This document shows positions 16,078 through 25,578 of a stretch of 50,351 nucleotides of DNA, in pieces. The stretch's first letter is position 1. Each line of letters opens with the position of its first letter. The position numbers and the translations under genes were made by a program. Source of the DNA: Collinsella sp. (lineage in GTDB: Bacteria > Actinomycetota > Coriobacteriia > Coriobacteriales > Coriobacteriaceae); the NCBI GenBank assembly GCA_019424965.1, contig JAHYYL010000014.1, positions 1 through 50,351 on the forward strand. Reading direction: 5' to 3'. The notes below the pieces were generated by a model, which was not told where the DNA came from, searched no databases, and worked only from the letters and a program-made list of their open reading frames with translations.

Positions 16078-16542
16078 CTAGGCGTCAGCCATCTCCTGCT
16101 TCATCTTCTCGATAACCTTGCGGTACTCGGGGTCGCAAGCGCCCAGAATCTGCGTGGCGTAGATGGCGGCGTTCTTGGCACCGTTGATGGCAACGCAAGC
16201 CACAGGCACGCCCGAGGGCATCTGTACCATCGACAGCAGTGAATCCATACCGCCCAGGTCGCTCGTCTTCATGGGCACGCCGATAACCGGCAGCGGCGTA
16301 AAGGCAGCCACGACACCACCCAGGTGAGCGGCTTTGCCGGCAGCGGCGATAATCACCTTGATGCCGCGGTCGGCAGCAGTCGAAGCCCACTCGTGGACCT
16401 TCGCCGGCGTGCGGTGTGCGCTTGCAATCACGAGCTCATAGGGCACGCCCAGTGCCTCGAGCTCGGCGGTGCAACCTTCCATAACGCCCAGATCGGACTT
16501 GGAGCCCATGATGATCCCGACAACCGGCTTCTGATCTGCCAT
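16078..16542 (-). CDS. purE: 5-(carboxyamino)imidazole ribonucleotide mutase
   Basis: 154 residues. Class I PurE converts N5-CAIR to CAIR in step 6b. Signature segments VGIIMGSKSDLGVM, IASAHRTP (catalytic histidine), AAAGKAAHLGGVVA and GGMDSLLSMVQMPSGVPVA are complete. ATG 16542 is chosen because AGGAGGT lies 8 nt upstream; a TTG at 16548 is too close. No purK is adjacent. The sortase and MoaE-like genes follow on the same strand and may be co-transcribed. Confidence 0.95.
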   Translation of the reverse strand: MADQKPVVGIIMGSKSDLGVMEGCTAELEALGVPYELVIASAHRTPAKVHEWASTAADRGIKVIIAAAGKAAHLGGVVAAFTPLPVIGVPMKTSDLGGMDSLLSMVQMPSGVPVACVAINGAKNAAIYATQILGACDPEYRKVIEKMKQEMADA

Positions 16543-16696
16543 AAACAAAGACCTCCTGTTGAGAGCGGTGACGCAGCGAATCCGCGACCCTTAACTGCAA
16601 ATAATTCAAGTATAGCCGCCGATGCCGATGTGTTCGGCGGGAGATGGAACGCTTTGCGAGATTAAGGCCGAAGGGTCGGAGCTTTCCGCCTACATT

Positions 16697-16740
16697 CAAA
16701 AAGCGTGCCCACCGTCCTTGGGTGGGACGGCGGGCACGCT
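16697..16740 (-). terminator. Terminator of the GH31 gene
   Basis: A 16-bp stem with one mismatch (16702-16717 with 16725-16740) is followed on the minus strand by TTTTT. It starts 20 nt past the GH31 stop. Confidence 0.88.
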
Positions 16741-16759
16741 TGCTTAGCTGTTGCTGGGG

Positions 16760-19700
16760 CTACTTAGCCTTGCTGCGACGATGGAAGAAAGCGCCGATTG
16801 CGGCGATGATGGCGCCAAGACCACCGACGGTCGCGACGGTCGCCGCCGTCTGGTCTCCGGTATTGGGAATCGCCGAACCGTTCTTCTTGCTGCCCTGGGC
16901 CTTGTCGCCTGCGGGCTTGCCCGCCTGGTTGCCGCCGTTCGAGCCATTGCCGGAACCCTGGTTGCCCGAGCCGCCCTGGTTGCCGGAATCGGCATCCTTG
17001 AGGCTCTCAATGGCCAGCTTGAGCTGGCCATAGGCCGCCTGGATCTGGGTGTCGGAAGCATTCTCATCACCCAAGACGTCCTCGGCGTAGGTAATGGCAT
17101 CCGTCAGGACCTTGACAGACTCGGCCGTCTTGCCCCTGGTGTCAGTCTCCTTCGCCTGCTTGACCAGGGCCTTGAGCTGCTTCTTAGTCGGATTCTCGAC
17201 CGGGGCCACCGGGGTCTTCTCGAGCGCGCCGCGGGCGCTCTCGAGCGCTCTGAGCGCCTGGTCGACCTCGTCCTGCGTGGCGTTCTCGTCGCTCAAGATG
17301 GCGCGGGCGCTCGCCAGGGCGTTCTCGAGCGCCGTCCAGGAGGCCTCGGTGTAGTCACCGGCCTTGAGGTCGCCGGCAGCAACCTCGGCATCAACCTTTT
17401 CGATCGCGGTAGCGAGATCATCCTTCGCCACCGGATCGGGGACGGCCGTACCGTAGAACTTGAGCTCTGCCATGCTGCAGTAGGCATCAACGTCGCCTCC
17501 GCCGGCGTGAATCACCTTGACGGTCACGTAGCGACCGCGCGCGGCGCCAAAGCTCATCTGTTTCCAGTCGCCACGGTCGGTGAGCACGCGGCCGTCGTTG
17601 TCGAAGGCGAACGTACCCATCGACGCGGCGGTGCCCATCTCATAACCGTCGGCAGTGTCGGAGACCAGTATCTCGGCCTCGAAGATATCGCCGTTAGTGC
17701 CGCCGTCCTGGCGCGGCAGGAATGTAACGTCGGTGAGATCGTAGTCGCGGCCCAGGTCGACACTCAGATACTGGGGCATACCGGTCCCATGGGCCCAGTC
17801 GCTGTGCCAAAGCGTCCGCTCGTCGCCGTCGAGAGCGTTGACGGCGTTGCTGCCCTCGTAGTCGGCCTCACTCGAGAAGCGGGCCACCTTGACGTTCTTG
17901 CGGTTCTCGGGCGTGTTGATGAGAATCTTCTCATCGACAGGGCGCATCTTGAGGCCGTCGATTGCCTTCTCGATCTTGACTGTGGCGTCTGCGACATCCT
18001 TCTTGCTATAGCTGCCTTGGCCGCCGTCGAGGAGCTTCTGAGCCGCCTCGACCGCAGTGGTGAGAGCTGCATAGGAATCCTTAGTGTAGACGGACTCGCT
18101 GTAGCCCGCGGCCTTGGAAAGCGCTGCCACGAGCGCAGAGGTATCGACACCAGCCTTGACCTCGACCTCATAGGATGCGGTCTTGGAGGGGTCGAGTACC
18201 GACGCCACCGTGATCTTTGCCTTGCCGGCCTTGTTGGCACGCAGGTAGTAGCTCACGCTATCGCCAGCCTGAACAGCGGAGACGCTTACCACAGAGGGGT
18301 CGGAGCTCTCGACCGTCACATAGGGGTAGCCGGCGCTCTCAGGCGTGGCCTTGGCGTCGACGAGCGTAACGTCGCCTTCAAAGAACTCGGTCTGGTTCTT
18401 GCCTAGCTCGACACCCTCGATGGCCTCGACACCCTGCGTGTAGTTGAAGTTGACCTCACGCAGTGTGAGCATCTGGTCACCCGATGCCTCAAGCGGCGTG
18501 ACCTCGACCTTGGTCGCCTTCTTGCCCTTGTTCTCGGCAGAGAGGTCAAAGGCGTAGCGAGCCAGGAAGGAATCGTACTCCCCGCCCGCGAACTCTTGGG
18601 TCGAGCCATCCTCGAACGTCACGACAGCCTTGATCTTCTGCACGGTTCCGTTGCCACCGTTGCGGTTAACGACCTCGACACTATCGAGTTTCGACGGCGT
18701 CTTAAATGCGAATGTCATCGTGGTGGGAAGCTTCACGTAACTCGGAAGCTTACCCTCGCTGTCCCAGTTGCCGCTCCAGTTCCATAGGAACTCAAAGCCG
18801 TTGTCGCCCTCGTTATTATCGAACAGCGCGTTATAGCTCTTCTGCTGGATAAGTTTCTCGACGTTGGTCCCGTCGTCGGTCGTGAGCTCATCGTTGGTCA
18901 TCGTGATGTTGAAGGCGTCCTGACCGTACTCGGCGACCGTTGGCTGAGGAACATCCGGCATCGTCACCGTGCCGTCGCTCGCAAACTCAAGTGCGTCGCA
19001 TGCCGGACCGATGAGCCAAGATGTCGAGGGCAGTTCGACCTTGCCGGCGGTCTTGGCCTTGAGCTTGAAACTCGCCACCGCGCCGGTACCGTTGTAGAGC
19101 TTGCCATCGCCGCGGTTGGCAAAGGCGAGATTGATAGTCTGCGTTCTGTCCGTGAACTGGACCTTCTCGCGAGACAGGTTCTCCATGCCGGCAGTCGAGC
19201 CGTCCTGCGCGATGCTCTCGGACACAAACTCGAACTGGTCGCTCTTGAAGTTGACGAGAGCGCCCAGGGCGTTGACGTTCTTGGCGTCGGCCGCATAGAC
19301 ATCAACGGTGATCTCATCACCGGCCTCGACCTCGGTCTTGCTCGGAATCACCGCGAGCGAACCTGCGACCTTTCCCTTTTGTTTAGTGCCGCCGTCAAGA
19401 CCCGCCATGGTGAACGAGTAATCGTAGACGTCGTAAACGCCGTTATCGTTGAGGTCGGCGAAGTGGTCGCGGATCTGCGAACCGAACGTCGGGGTATCGG
19501 GCTCGCGATTCTCGAGGCCCAGATAGTTCTTCATGTTGGAGTAGTCTCCGTCGGAGATCGTGGCCTTGTTGAGGTTGGAGCCCACGGCGAAGCCATCCGT
19601 GCCGTCGGTCTTGTAGATGGCAATCTCGGACGCGGAGAAGAAATTGCCGACCGAGGCGAGCGGTGTCATGCGCACGTAACGGGCGGCCACGGTGCCGTCA

Positions 19701-22700
19701 AACGCTACCGTCTTACAATCAGCGGAACGTGCCCAATCGACCTCCTGGCTCGTCCAGTGGACGCCATCGAGACTCGTCTCAACACGCATCTTGGTCACAG
19801 TGCCGTTGCCGGCGTCATCGCGCGGATAGTACTCGAGCTTATCGAGCTTGTAAGCGCGTCCATAGTCAACGGTAAGCGCCTTGCCCAGATCGTTGCCACC
19901 GGAGTGGAAACCGCCGTCGCCCGACTGGAACTCATGGTCGAAGGCGAGCTCGGCCTTATGGCTGCCGTAAAGTGAGCCCTCCCAGGTGATTTGCTCGGCG
20001 TCGGGGACGTTCCGCCACGGATCGAGTGCGGAGTTCGCCTCGAGCACATCGCTCCAGGCGGAGTAGCCCTCGGCGTTGCGCGAACGAATCTGGTAGGTGT
20101 GCTTGCTATTGTAGGCGAGGTCGGTGTGCGTGAACTCGGCCGCATCACCCACGGCGAACACGGTGCCGTCGACCTTAAGGTCGTAGGAGGTAGCACCATC
20201 GACCTTTCCCCAGGTGAGCTTGATGCTCGTTGGGGTCGTGACGTCCTCGGGGGCAGCAAGGTTCGTGGGTGCGGAGAGGCTCTCGTTGAGGCGATCGGCT
20301 GTGAGCGTGGCGTCGGCGTTCACGAAACCGCCCAGCTCGAGCGTCTGCGCCGCCGCAGCAACATCGGTCTTCGCGAACTTGACGTAGACCTTGGGGTTCG
20401 TGGTGATCTTGGTGTTGTTAAAGCTCTCGCCCCGCTCGGCCTCGGTGCCGTCCACATCGCTGCCGTAGTGGTTGAGGTTAGGGGTCTCGCTGTAGAAGTA
20501 GACCGCCTGGCCGGCCTCGGGGGTCGCGGTGTCAAAGGTCTCCTGCGAGTCGACCTCAACCACGTTGAGCGCGGATCCGCCGTTCTTGGCGACGACGCTC
20601 ATGGGCTTGGCGGACACGTTGGCCACGAAGGTCGTGGTGCGATTGGAGTCGTAGCCGTTGTAGCCACCCTGCGAGGCTTCGGCGGTAAAGGTCGCGGTGC
20701 CGCCTGCGGCCTTGGATCTGTAGACGGTGCTCACATGCTCACCGTAGGAGATATTGTCGATCGTACCGTAGGAATCGTCCTCAGTCGTGTTGTTCTCGAT
20801 GGAGGAGCCGTCGTCCTCGTACTGCGTAAAGGTGCCGTCGCCCTCGGTGGCGAAGAACTCGACGATACGCTGGCTGCGGTCGGTACCCTTGGTGTTGGTG
20901 TCGCTCACGGCCTCGGGGTTGTTGTTCTCGGCGTACATCGGCACGATAGCGTTGGCCTTCACAAACAGCGGCAGCTTCCAAAGCGGAGCCTCGTAGTTGT
21001 TGAGAACCTGGCCGCCGCGATACTGCTTACCCGAGAAGTAATCGATCCAGATGGTGGGATTCTCGTCGGTGCCGTAGTTGGGGAGGTAAATCCCATTGCG
21101 AATGTCGTTGCCGTTCTCGTCTGCCTGGGTATCCTGATACACCGGTGCCACTAGGAAGTTCTCACCGAACATATACTGGTACTGTGTCGAAGTGCTTGCG
21201 GCGTACTCGGAGTTGTCAGAAAGCAGCATGGCGCGGATCATGGGCAGGCCGGCATCGCCGTTACCCGTGTCGATGTTGGCCGCCGAGGCCGCGCTCGTAT
21301 AGATATAGGGCATGAGCTGCGCCTTGAGCTTGAGGTAGAAGCGCGAGATGCCTGTGTAGGGATCGCCGTGCGTCATGGGCGATTTACGGTAGGTGCCCCA
21401 ACCGTCCATGTCAAGCATAGAGGGCGTGAACGTCTTCCACTGGTAGTCACGCGCAGAGATGATGGGGTCGCCGCCAAAGATGCCATCCATGTCGGAGCCG
21501 ATGTTGGGGTTGCCCGAAAGACTCTGACCGATATACGTGGGGATATGGAAGCGAATGTACTCCCAGTTACCGCCATACTGGTCTCCGGTCCAAATGCCAC
21601 CAAAGCGCTGCGTGCCGGCCCAACCATCGAGCGTGATGATGTTGGGGCGCTTGTTAGCGCCGGTCGTCACCGTGTCATAAGCTGTCTTGATGCCATTGAG
21701 ACCAAAGGAGTAGCCAGATCCAACCCAGGCAACGTCGGTCTTAAGGGTAGTGATGCCTCCCGTCTTGACCTCGGCGTCGAAGTCGCGAAGCAGATGCCAC
21801 GGGGTCTCAGGGTTGCTGTCGGGCTCAAGGTTGGACTGGGTCCACAAGCCCGTGCTCACACCCTTGGAGTTGGCATACTCGGTGAACTTCTTAAGGTTGT
21901 CGACATTGGCACGCACAGCGTTAAGGCGGTCGGCCGAGCTCGCTCCGTCGGAGTTGACGCCGCCGGTCTTGTAGTAACCGTTCTGGCCATAGCCGGCGCC
22001 GTAGCCGTCGTTCGGCAGGAACCAGCCGAGCGGCATGTCGTTGTCCTCGTAGTCATCGATAACCTGCCGAGCAGAGAACTGGCGGTCGAAATCGGTCGCT
22101 TTCATGTTCTCGGTATCAACCGTAGGGCCCTCACCGTTGAGCGTCTCGGCCGCAAGTGTGCCGTCGAGCTTGTAGCCCGTCGACATGCCAGACTCGTACT
22201 TAACGTCGCCCTTCTCGCTCGAGGACTTGCTGCCCTTGGTCTCCCACTTCTTTTGACCCGAGGTCGTTGACCAGCCATCACGGTTATAGGCATTAAGATG
22301 ACCAAGGTAGAACCCGTACTCGGGCAGCAGTACCGGGTTACCGGTCACCTTGTAGTAGTCCTGCAGCATCTCGGTTGCCACGTTCGAAGCGCCCTCGTTG
22401 GTCGCCACGAAGTAGTAGGCATCAAACTCATTCTCGCTGTGCAAAGTCGTGACCGTCGATGAGTCCGTGGAACCGAAGTCGTAGGAACCCTCTGCAAACG
22501 TGTTTCGGAGCACGCCGTAGCCGTCACTCGTCCAATAAAACGGGTTGGGCGAGGCAACGCCGCCATCGGTCCAGTTGTTCGTGTTGGAGATGGCGATCGT
22601 CTGGTTGGTGTGCAGGAAGCGTCCGTTCTGGGTGCCGCCGCCAAAGAAGTTCTCGGACTTCTCCTTGGCGAGCGTCTGGACGGTACCCTTCTTATCAAGG

Positions 22701-23173
22701 TCGAGGGACGCGGACTCGGAAACCACGACACGGTCGCCTGACTTGATACTCATCTTGCCAGTCGCCTTGTCCAGGATCACGGTCGCCTTTCCGCCGGTGA
22801 TCTCGATAGTGTCGCCCTTGTCGGCAACCGTCGCACTCGGCTTGCTGTAGGTGTCCGAGGTATCGGGCTGAGCCTGGATTTTAGCCGTGTGGGACTTACT
22901 GCGCGGTGTGGCGTAATCGGAAAACTCACCCTTGGGGTCGACGTTATAACGGAAAATACCGTCCTCGAGGAACGTAATACGGCCCTTGATGCCGTCAGCG
23001 AAATCGATGTCGACGACATTCGAGGCAGACTGGGACACGGTCGCTGAGTCGACGCCCTTGAGTGGTGTGGCAATCGCCTGCTGGGGATTGGCAAACACGA
23101 GCGTCGCTGCAGTGGCAACGAGGACCGCGCTTCCCTTCACCCACCGTTTCGTAAAAATGGAATTCCTGCGCAC
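16760..23173 (-). CDS. Giant multidomain GH31 glycosidase, cell-wall anchored
   Basis: 2137 residues from GTG 23173, which follows GAAAGGAG; a longer ATG frame has no such site. A signal peptide at 1-37 likely ends after QQAIA. An N-terminal mutarotase-like part precedes the GH31 barrel, with probable nucleophile D480 (LKTDVAWVG) and acid/base D531 (WTGDQYGGNW). Then come a DUF5110-like region (about 780), FN3 (970-1048), F5/8-type CBM32-like (1060-1188), dockerin-like repeats (1198-1268), a cohesin-like domain (1271-1414), another beta-sandwich (1418-1584), Big-2-like (1585-1674), FIVAR (1675-1744), a second CBM32-like domain (1745-1908), two FIVAR (1911-2054), a Gly/Asn-rich linker, IPNTG at 2102, a membrane helix and RRSKAK. 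It likely acts on host glycans such as mucin. Alpha-GalNAc specificity is possible but unproven. Confidence 0.88.
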   Translation of the reverse strand: MRRNSIFTKRWVKGSAVLVATAATLVFANPQQAIATPLKGVDSATVSQSASNVVDIDFADGIKGRITFLEDGIFRYNVDPKGEFSDYATPRSKSHTAKIQAQPDTSDTYSKPSATVADKGDTIEITGGKATVILDKATGKMSIKSGDRVVVSESASLDLDKKGTVQTLAKEKSENFFGGGTQNGRFLHTNQTIAISNTNNWTDGGVASPNPFYWTSDGYGVLRNTFAEGSYDFGSTDSSTVTTLHSENEFDAYYFVATNEGASNVATEMLQDYYKVTGNPVLLPEYGFYLGHLNAYNRDGWSTTSGQKKWETKGSKSSSEKGDVKYESGMSTGYKLDGTLAAETLNGEGPTVDTENMKATDFDRQFSARQVIDDYEDNDMPLGWFLPNDGYGAGYGQNGYYKTGGVNSDGASSADRLNAVRANVDNLKKFTEYANSKGVSTGLWTQSNLEPDSNPETPWHLLRDFDAEVKTGGITTLKTDVAWVGSGYSFGLNGIKTAYDTVTTGANKRPNIITLDGWAGTQRFGGIWTGDQYGGNWEYIRFHIPTYIGQSLSGNPNIGSDMDGIFGGDPIISARDYQWKTFTPSMLDMDGWGTYRKSPMTHGDPYTGISRFYLKLKAQLMPYIYTSAASAANIDTGNGDAGLPMIRAMLLSDNSEYAASTSTQYQYMFGENFLVAPVYQDTQADENGNDIRNGIYLPNYGTDENPTIWIDYFSGKQYRGGQVLNNYEAPLWKLPLFVKANAIVPMYAENNNPEAVSDTNTKGTDRSQRIVEFFATEGDGTFTQYEDDGSSIENNTTEDDSYGTIDNISYGEHVSTVYRSKAAGGTATFTAEASQGGYNGYDSNRTTTFVANVSAKPMSVVAKNGGSALNVVEVDSQETFDTATPEAGQAVYFYSETPNLNHYGSDVDGTEAERGESFNNTKITTNPKVYVKFAKTDVAAAAQTLELGGFVNADATLTADRLNESLSAPTNLAAPEDVTTPTSIKLTWGKVDGATSYDLKVDGTVFAVGDAAEFTHTDLAYNSKHTYQIRSRNAEGYSAWSDVLEANSALDPWRNVPDAEQITWEGSLYGSHKAELAFDHEFQSGDGGFHSGGNDLGKALTVDYGRAYKLDKLEYYPRDDAGNGTVTKMRVETSLDGVHWTSQEVDWARSADCKTVAFDGTVAARYVRMTPLASVGNFFSASEIAIYKTDGTDGFAVGSNLNKATISDGDYSNMKNYLGLENREPDTPTFGSQIRDHFADLNDNGVYDVYDYSFTMAGLDGGTKQKGKVAGSLAVIPSKTEVEAGDEITVDVYAADAKNVNALGALVNFKSDQFEFVSESIAQDGSTAGMENLSREKVQFTDRTQTINLAFANRGDGKLYNGTGAVASFKLKAKTAGKVELPSTSWLIGPACDALEFASDGTVTMPDVPQPTVAEYGQDAFNITMTNDELTTDDGTNVEKLIQQKSYNALFDNNEGDNGFEFLWNWSGNWDSEGKLPSYVKLPTTMTFAFKTPSKLDSVEVVNRNGGNGTVQKIKAVVTFEDGSTQEFAGGEYDSFLARYAFDLSAENKGKKATKVEVTPLEASGDQMLTLREVNFNYTQGVEAIEGVELGKNQTEFFEGDVTLVDAKATPESAGYPYVTVESSDPSVVSVSAVQAGDSVSYYLRANKAGKAKITVASVLDPSKTASYEVEVKAGVDTSALVAALSKAAGYSESVYTKDSYAALTTAVEAAQKLLDGGQGSYSKKDVADATVKIEKAIDGLKMRPVDEKILINTPENRKNVKVARFSSEADYEGSNAVNALDGDERTLWHSDWAHGTGMPQYLSVDLGRDYDLTDVTFLPRQDGGTNGDIFEAEILVSDTADGYEMGTAASMGTFAFDNDGRVLTDRGDWKQMSFGAARGRYVTVKVIHAGGGDVDAYCSMAELKFYGTAVPDPVAKDDLATAIEKVDAEVAAGDLKAGDYTEASWTALENALASARAILSDENATQDEVDQALRALESARGALEKTPVAPVENPTKKQLKALVKQAKETDTRGKTAESVKVLTDAITYAEDVLGDENASDTQIQAAYGQLKLAIESLKDADSGNQGGSGNQGSGNGSNGGNQAGKPAGDKAQGSKKNGSAIPNTGDQTAATVATVGGLGAIIAAIGAFFHRRSKAK

Positions 23174-23683
23174 CTGGTCTCCTTTCTTCCGAGATGCTGA
23201 GGTGCCGAGGACGCCCCCCGGCAGCATGGGAAAACGTATCAAACGGGGATGTTCGGTACATTCCGCACAATGGGGCCACCCGTTACCAAGGGGCCAACTG
23301 GTAGTAACCAGATAGCCACCTACTAGGTCATATCAATATATGGGAGCACTTGCGCAACCAAGTTCGGAAGTCCACCAGCGGCAGTAAAATGAGCGTCAAC
23401 GGCAATGTGGGCTTAATAAGCCATACCAATTGGTTCTTCAGTCAAATACCAATCTAGCAAAAATGTACTGTTTATCTGGTATTACACAGACCATACCTTT
23501 CCCTCGGGAACTGGGCTTCGCGAAGTTTCCCGAGGGAAAGGCTCAGCCGCCACCCTGCGACCTACCGGGGATTGCCATGACGTACGTTGGCTGATTTGGT
23601 TTGGAATGAGATGCTGACGGTAGTCAATGGGCGCAACTGTCCCGGGTGCATTTCAAGATGCACCTAAATGTCTGCCTTTATCC
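23174..23683. other. 510-nt intergenic region upstream of the GH31 gene
   Basis: No gene is supported here. It holds a conserved hairpin at 23496-23541, direct repeats ATACCAAT at 23423-23430 and 23446-23453 (the first in palindromic CCAATTGG), and an inverted repeat CTGGT-AGTA-ACCAG at 23298-23311. A weak minus-strand promoter candidate (TTGGTT, 17 nt, TATTGA) lies near 23330-23360. The ATACCAAT pair is a reasonable candidate operator for the neighbouring MarR protein, but nothing proves it. Confidence 0.5.
23496..23541. repeat. Conserved-loop hairpin, copy 1
   Basis: Perfect 15-bp arms at 23496-23510 and 23527-23541. The loop, read on the minus strand, is ACTTCGCGAAGCCCAG. The loop of the hairpin at 28741-28784 is identical, and that stem differs by two base pairs changed on both arms. 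Confidence 0.85.
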
Positions 23684-24160
23684 TTATAGATTGTCCAGGT
23701 AGTCGTCGGCATCATAGGTAAGGCTATAGGCTTTATTCAGAATGCGCACGAGCTCCTGGGCATCGTGCTCGCCGAGCGCTGAGAGTTGTTTCGAGAGCGA
23801 TGCCACACTCTCGGCATTTTTTTTCGCCGCGAAATCACGGCCTTCCTCGGTGATGCTCACCAGCACACGCCGACGATCGTTTGGATCGGTCCTGCGCTGA
23901 ACGTAACCCTTGCTCTCGAGTGAATCCAAGATATGCGACATGCGCGCACGGGAGAATTTCAGCTTCTTGGCAATCTCGGAGGGAATGACGTCACCGTCAA
24001 TACCCGATAGATACTGTAAAACCGGTGCCTCGCCCACACTGGCGCCGCCGGCAGCACTCAAGGATCCCTTGGCAAGGGAACGTGAGTACACGATCAGTTT
24101 TCGAGCGACGTCATCGTAATCCACTGGGGATATTGTCCTTTGCAACTCTAGAAGGGCCAT
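23684..24160 (-). CDS. MarR-family transcriptional regulator
   Basis: 158 residues of winged-helix MarR type. VLQYLSGIDGDVIPSEIAKK then LKFSRARMSHILDSLESKGY form the DNA-binding helices, and RRTDPNDRRRVLVSITEEG is the wing. No ribosome-binding site precedes ATG 24160, so the mRNA may be leaderless; a GTG inside the frame (residue 13) follows AAAGGA at long spacing and is an alternative. Its position upstream of the GH31 gene on the same strand makes that gene a candidate target. The ligand is unknown. Confidence 0.85.
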   Translation of the reverse strand: MALLELQRTISPVDYDDVARKLIVYSRSLAKGSLSAAGGASVGEAPVLQYLSGIDGDVIPSEIAKKLKFSRARMSHILDSLESKGYVQRRTDPNDRRRVLVSITEEGRDFAAKKNAESVASLSKQLSALGEHDAQELVRILNKAYSLTYDADDYLDNL

Positions 24161-24228
24161 AATACCGTCATTTGCCGTACATTAGTTAACATTCGCAACA
24201 ATTATTTATGATACCCCAACGCGGAAGT

Positions 24229-24555
24229 CTATTGCTCGTCCTTCTTGCGTCGCATAAGCTCCTCAACGTCGATACCCGCGGCCTCGAGCATGCGCTCGAC
24301 ATTCTTTTTGGCGTTGGTCGTGCCAACCTTAAGCACGATCGAAAGCGGAGTGCCCACCACTAGGCACACGATGCCCACGGGGACACCCCAGCCGGGGCCT
24401 CCCTGCATACCCCACATCCCCATCAAAAAGCCAATCGCCACGAGCGAATAGCCCAGGCGCAGCCAAACGTTGAGCCGCTGAATAGCATCGGTCTGCATCT
24501 TTGCCTCGCGGATCAAGTCGTCGCGCGAAAGGTCGTGTCCATGTTTCTCGTGCAT
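24229..24555 (-). CDS. Small two-helix membrane protein, unknown function
   Basis: 108 residues from ATG 24555, which follows GAGGAGG with 6-nt spacing; upstream in-frame ATGs lack such a site. The N-terminus is histidine- and charge-rich (MHEKHGHDLSRDDLIREA). Two membrane segments (YSLVAIGFLMGMWGMQ and VPVGIVCLVVGTPLSIVL) are joined by a Gly/Pro turn. A charged tail (EELMRRKKDEQ) follows. I do not recognise the family. It may be co-transcribed with the MarR gene 68 nt downstream. Confidence 0.7.
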   Translation of the reverse strand: MHEKHGHDLSRDDLIREAKMQTDAIQRLNVWLRLGYSLVAIGFLMGMWGMQGGPGWGVPVGIVCLVVGTPLSIVLKVGTTNAKKNVERMLEAAGIDVEELMRRKKDEQ

Positions 24556-24694
24556 ATGGTCCTCCTCGTGCAAAGCGTGCATTATGCGCAAGTGCATCGT
24601 TTATCGAATACGTCATCTTTCAAGAGCAATATAGCGGGTGTCGTATAGGCGATGGAGGTCGCTGGCCATATTGCCCTTGAAGGGCGGCGTAAAA

Positions 24695-24728
24695 TCAGAA
24701 GGCCGTGCGGTTGAGGCCGCACGGCCTT
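24695..24728 (-). terminator. Terminator of the mannose-family PTS operon
   Basis: A 12-bp perfect stem AAGGCCGTGCGG (24699-24710) with CCGCACGGCCTT (24717-24728), 22 nt past the IID stop. The T-tract on the minus strand is short (CTGATTTT). Confidence 0.7.
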
Positions 24729-24750
24729 ACAGGGGGTCAAAGGATGATGA

Positions 24751-25578
24751 CTAGTAGCTCAGCGCCGGGTCGAAGAAACCAATAACAACGCCCACGAATG
24801 CGATCACAACGAGGATCAGCATCATGACTATGGGGTTGACCTTCTTCTTGGTCATCATGTACCAGCAGAAGATGATGAAGATCATCGGCAGCAGGTGCGG
24901 ATAGATGCCGTCGAGCGTGTCCTGGAACTTACCGCCGCCGGGCAGCACCAGGTTGGGGCTGCAGGTGATGGAGACCCAAGTTGCGCCCACGGCACCGATG
25001 ACCATGGTACCGACCATCACGATGGAATCGCGAAGAGCCTTTGCCTTGGGTCCGACCAGTGCCTCGACCGCCTTGCCGCCGAGCTCATAGCCTTGGTTGT
25101 AGGCAAAGCGCATGCCAAGGAACATGAGCAGGTTCCACACGACAATATAGAAGATGGCACCGAGCGGAGAGCCGCCGGTCGAGAGACCGAGGGCGATACC
25201 GAGCAGGATCGGGATCAGGGTACCGACGATCAGCGAGTCGCCAAGGCCGGCGAGCGGGCCCATGAGGCCGGCGCGGATGCCGTTGATGGCGTCGTCGTCG
25301 ATGGCCTCGCCGTTTGCGCGAGCCTCCTCGAGGCCGGCGGTGACGCCGACAATCATGGTGCCGATCTGCGGCTCGGTGTTGAAGAACGCGGAGTAGGTCT
25401 GGAGGGCCTGCTTCTGCTCCTCGGGCGTGTCGTAGAGCTCCTCGACGATCGGAAGCATGGCGCACAGGTAACCGAAGGTCTGCATGTGCTCCTGCGAGAA
25501 GCAAGTCAGGTTGCCATAGGACCAGTTGCGGAACGACTTGGCAAGCGTTTTCTTAGAGAGCTTTTTCTTCTCTGCCAT
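24751..25578 (-). CDS. PTS mannose/fructose/sorbose-family IID component
   Basis: 275 residues. ManZ-type: the soluble N-terminal half carries FRNWSYGNLTCFSQEHMQTF and GPLAGLGDSLIVGTLIPIL, and the C-terminus has a membrane segment (VNPIVMMLILVVIAFVGVVI). IID works with IIC to form the membrane channel. Its ATG overlaps the IIC stop by one base (TAATG), which enforces coupled translation. It is last in the IIA-IIB-IIC-IID operon. Confidence 0.93.
   Translation of the reverse strand: MAEKKKLSKKTLAKSFRNWSYGNLTCFSQEHMQTFGYLCAMLPIVEELYDTPEEQKQALQTYSAFFNTEPQIGTMIVGVTAGLEEARANGEAIDDDAINGIRAGLMGPLAGLGDSLIVGTLIPILLGIALGLSTGGSPLGAIFYIVVWNLLMFLGMRFAYNQGYELGGKAVEALVGPKAKALRDSIVMVGTMVIGAVGATWVSITCSPNLVLPGGGKFQDTLDGIYPHLLPMIFIIFCWYMMTKKKVNPIVMMLILVVIAFVGVVIGFFDPALSY

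Noticed and set aside
16751..18406. Plus-strand open frame of 551 codons
   Set aside because: It is antisense to the GH31 C-terminal domains and starts in the terminator region; no start signal or motif.
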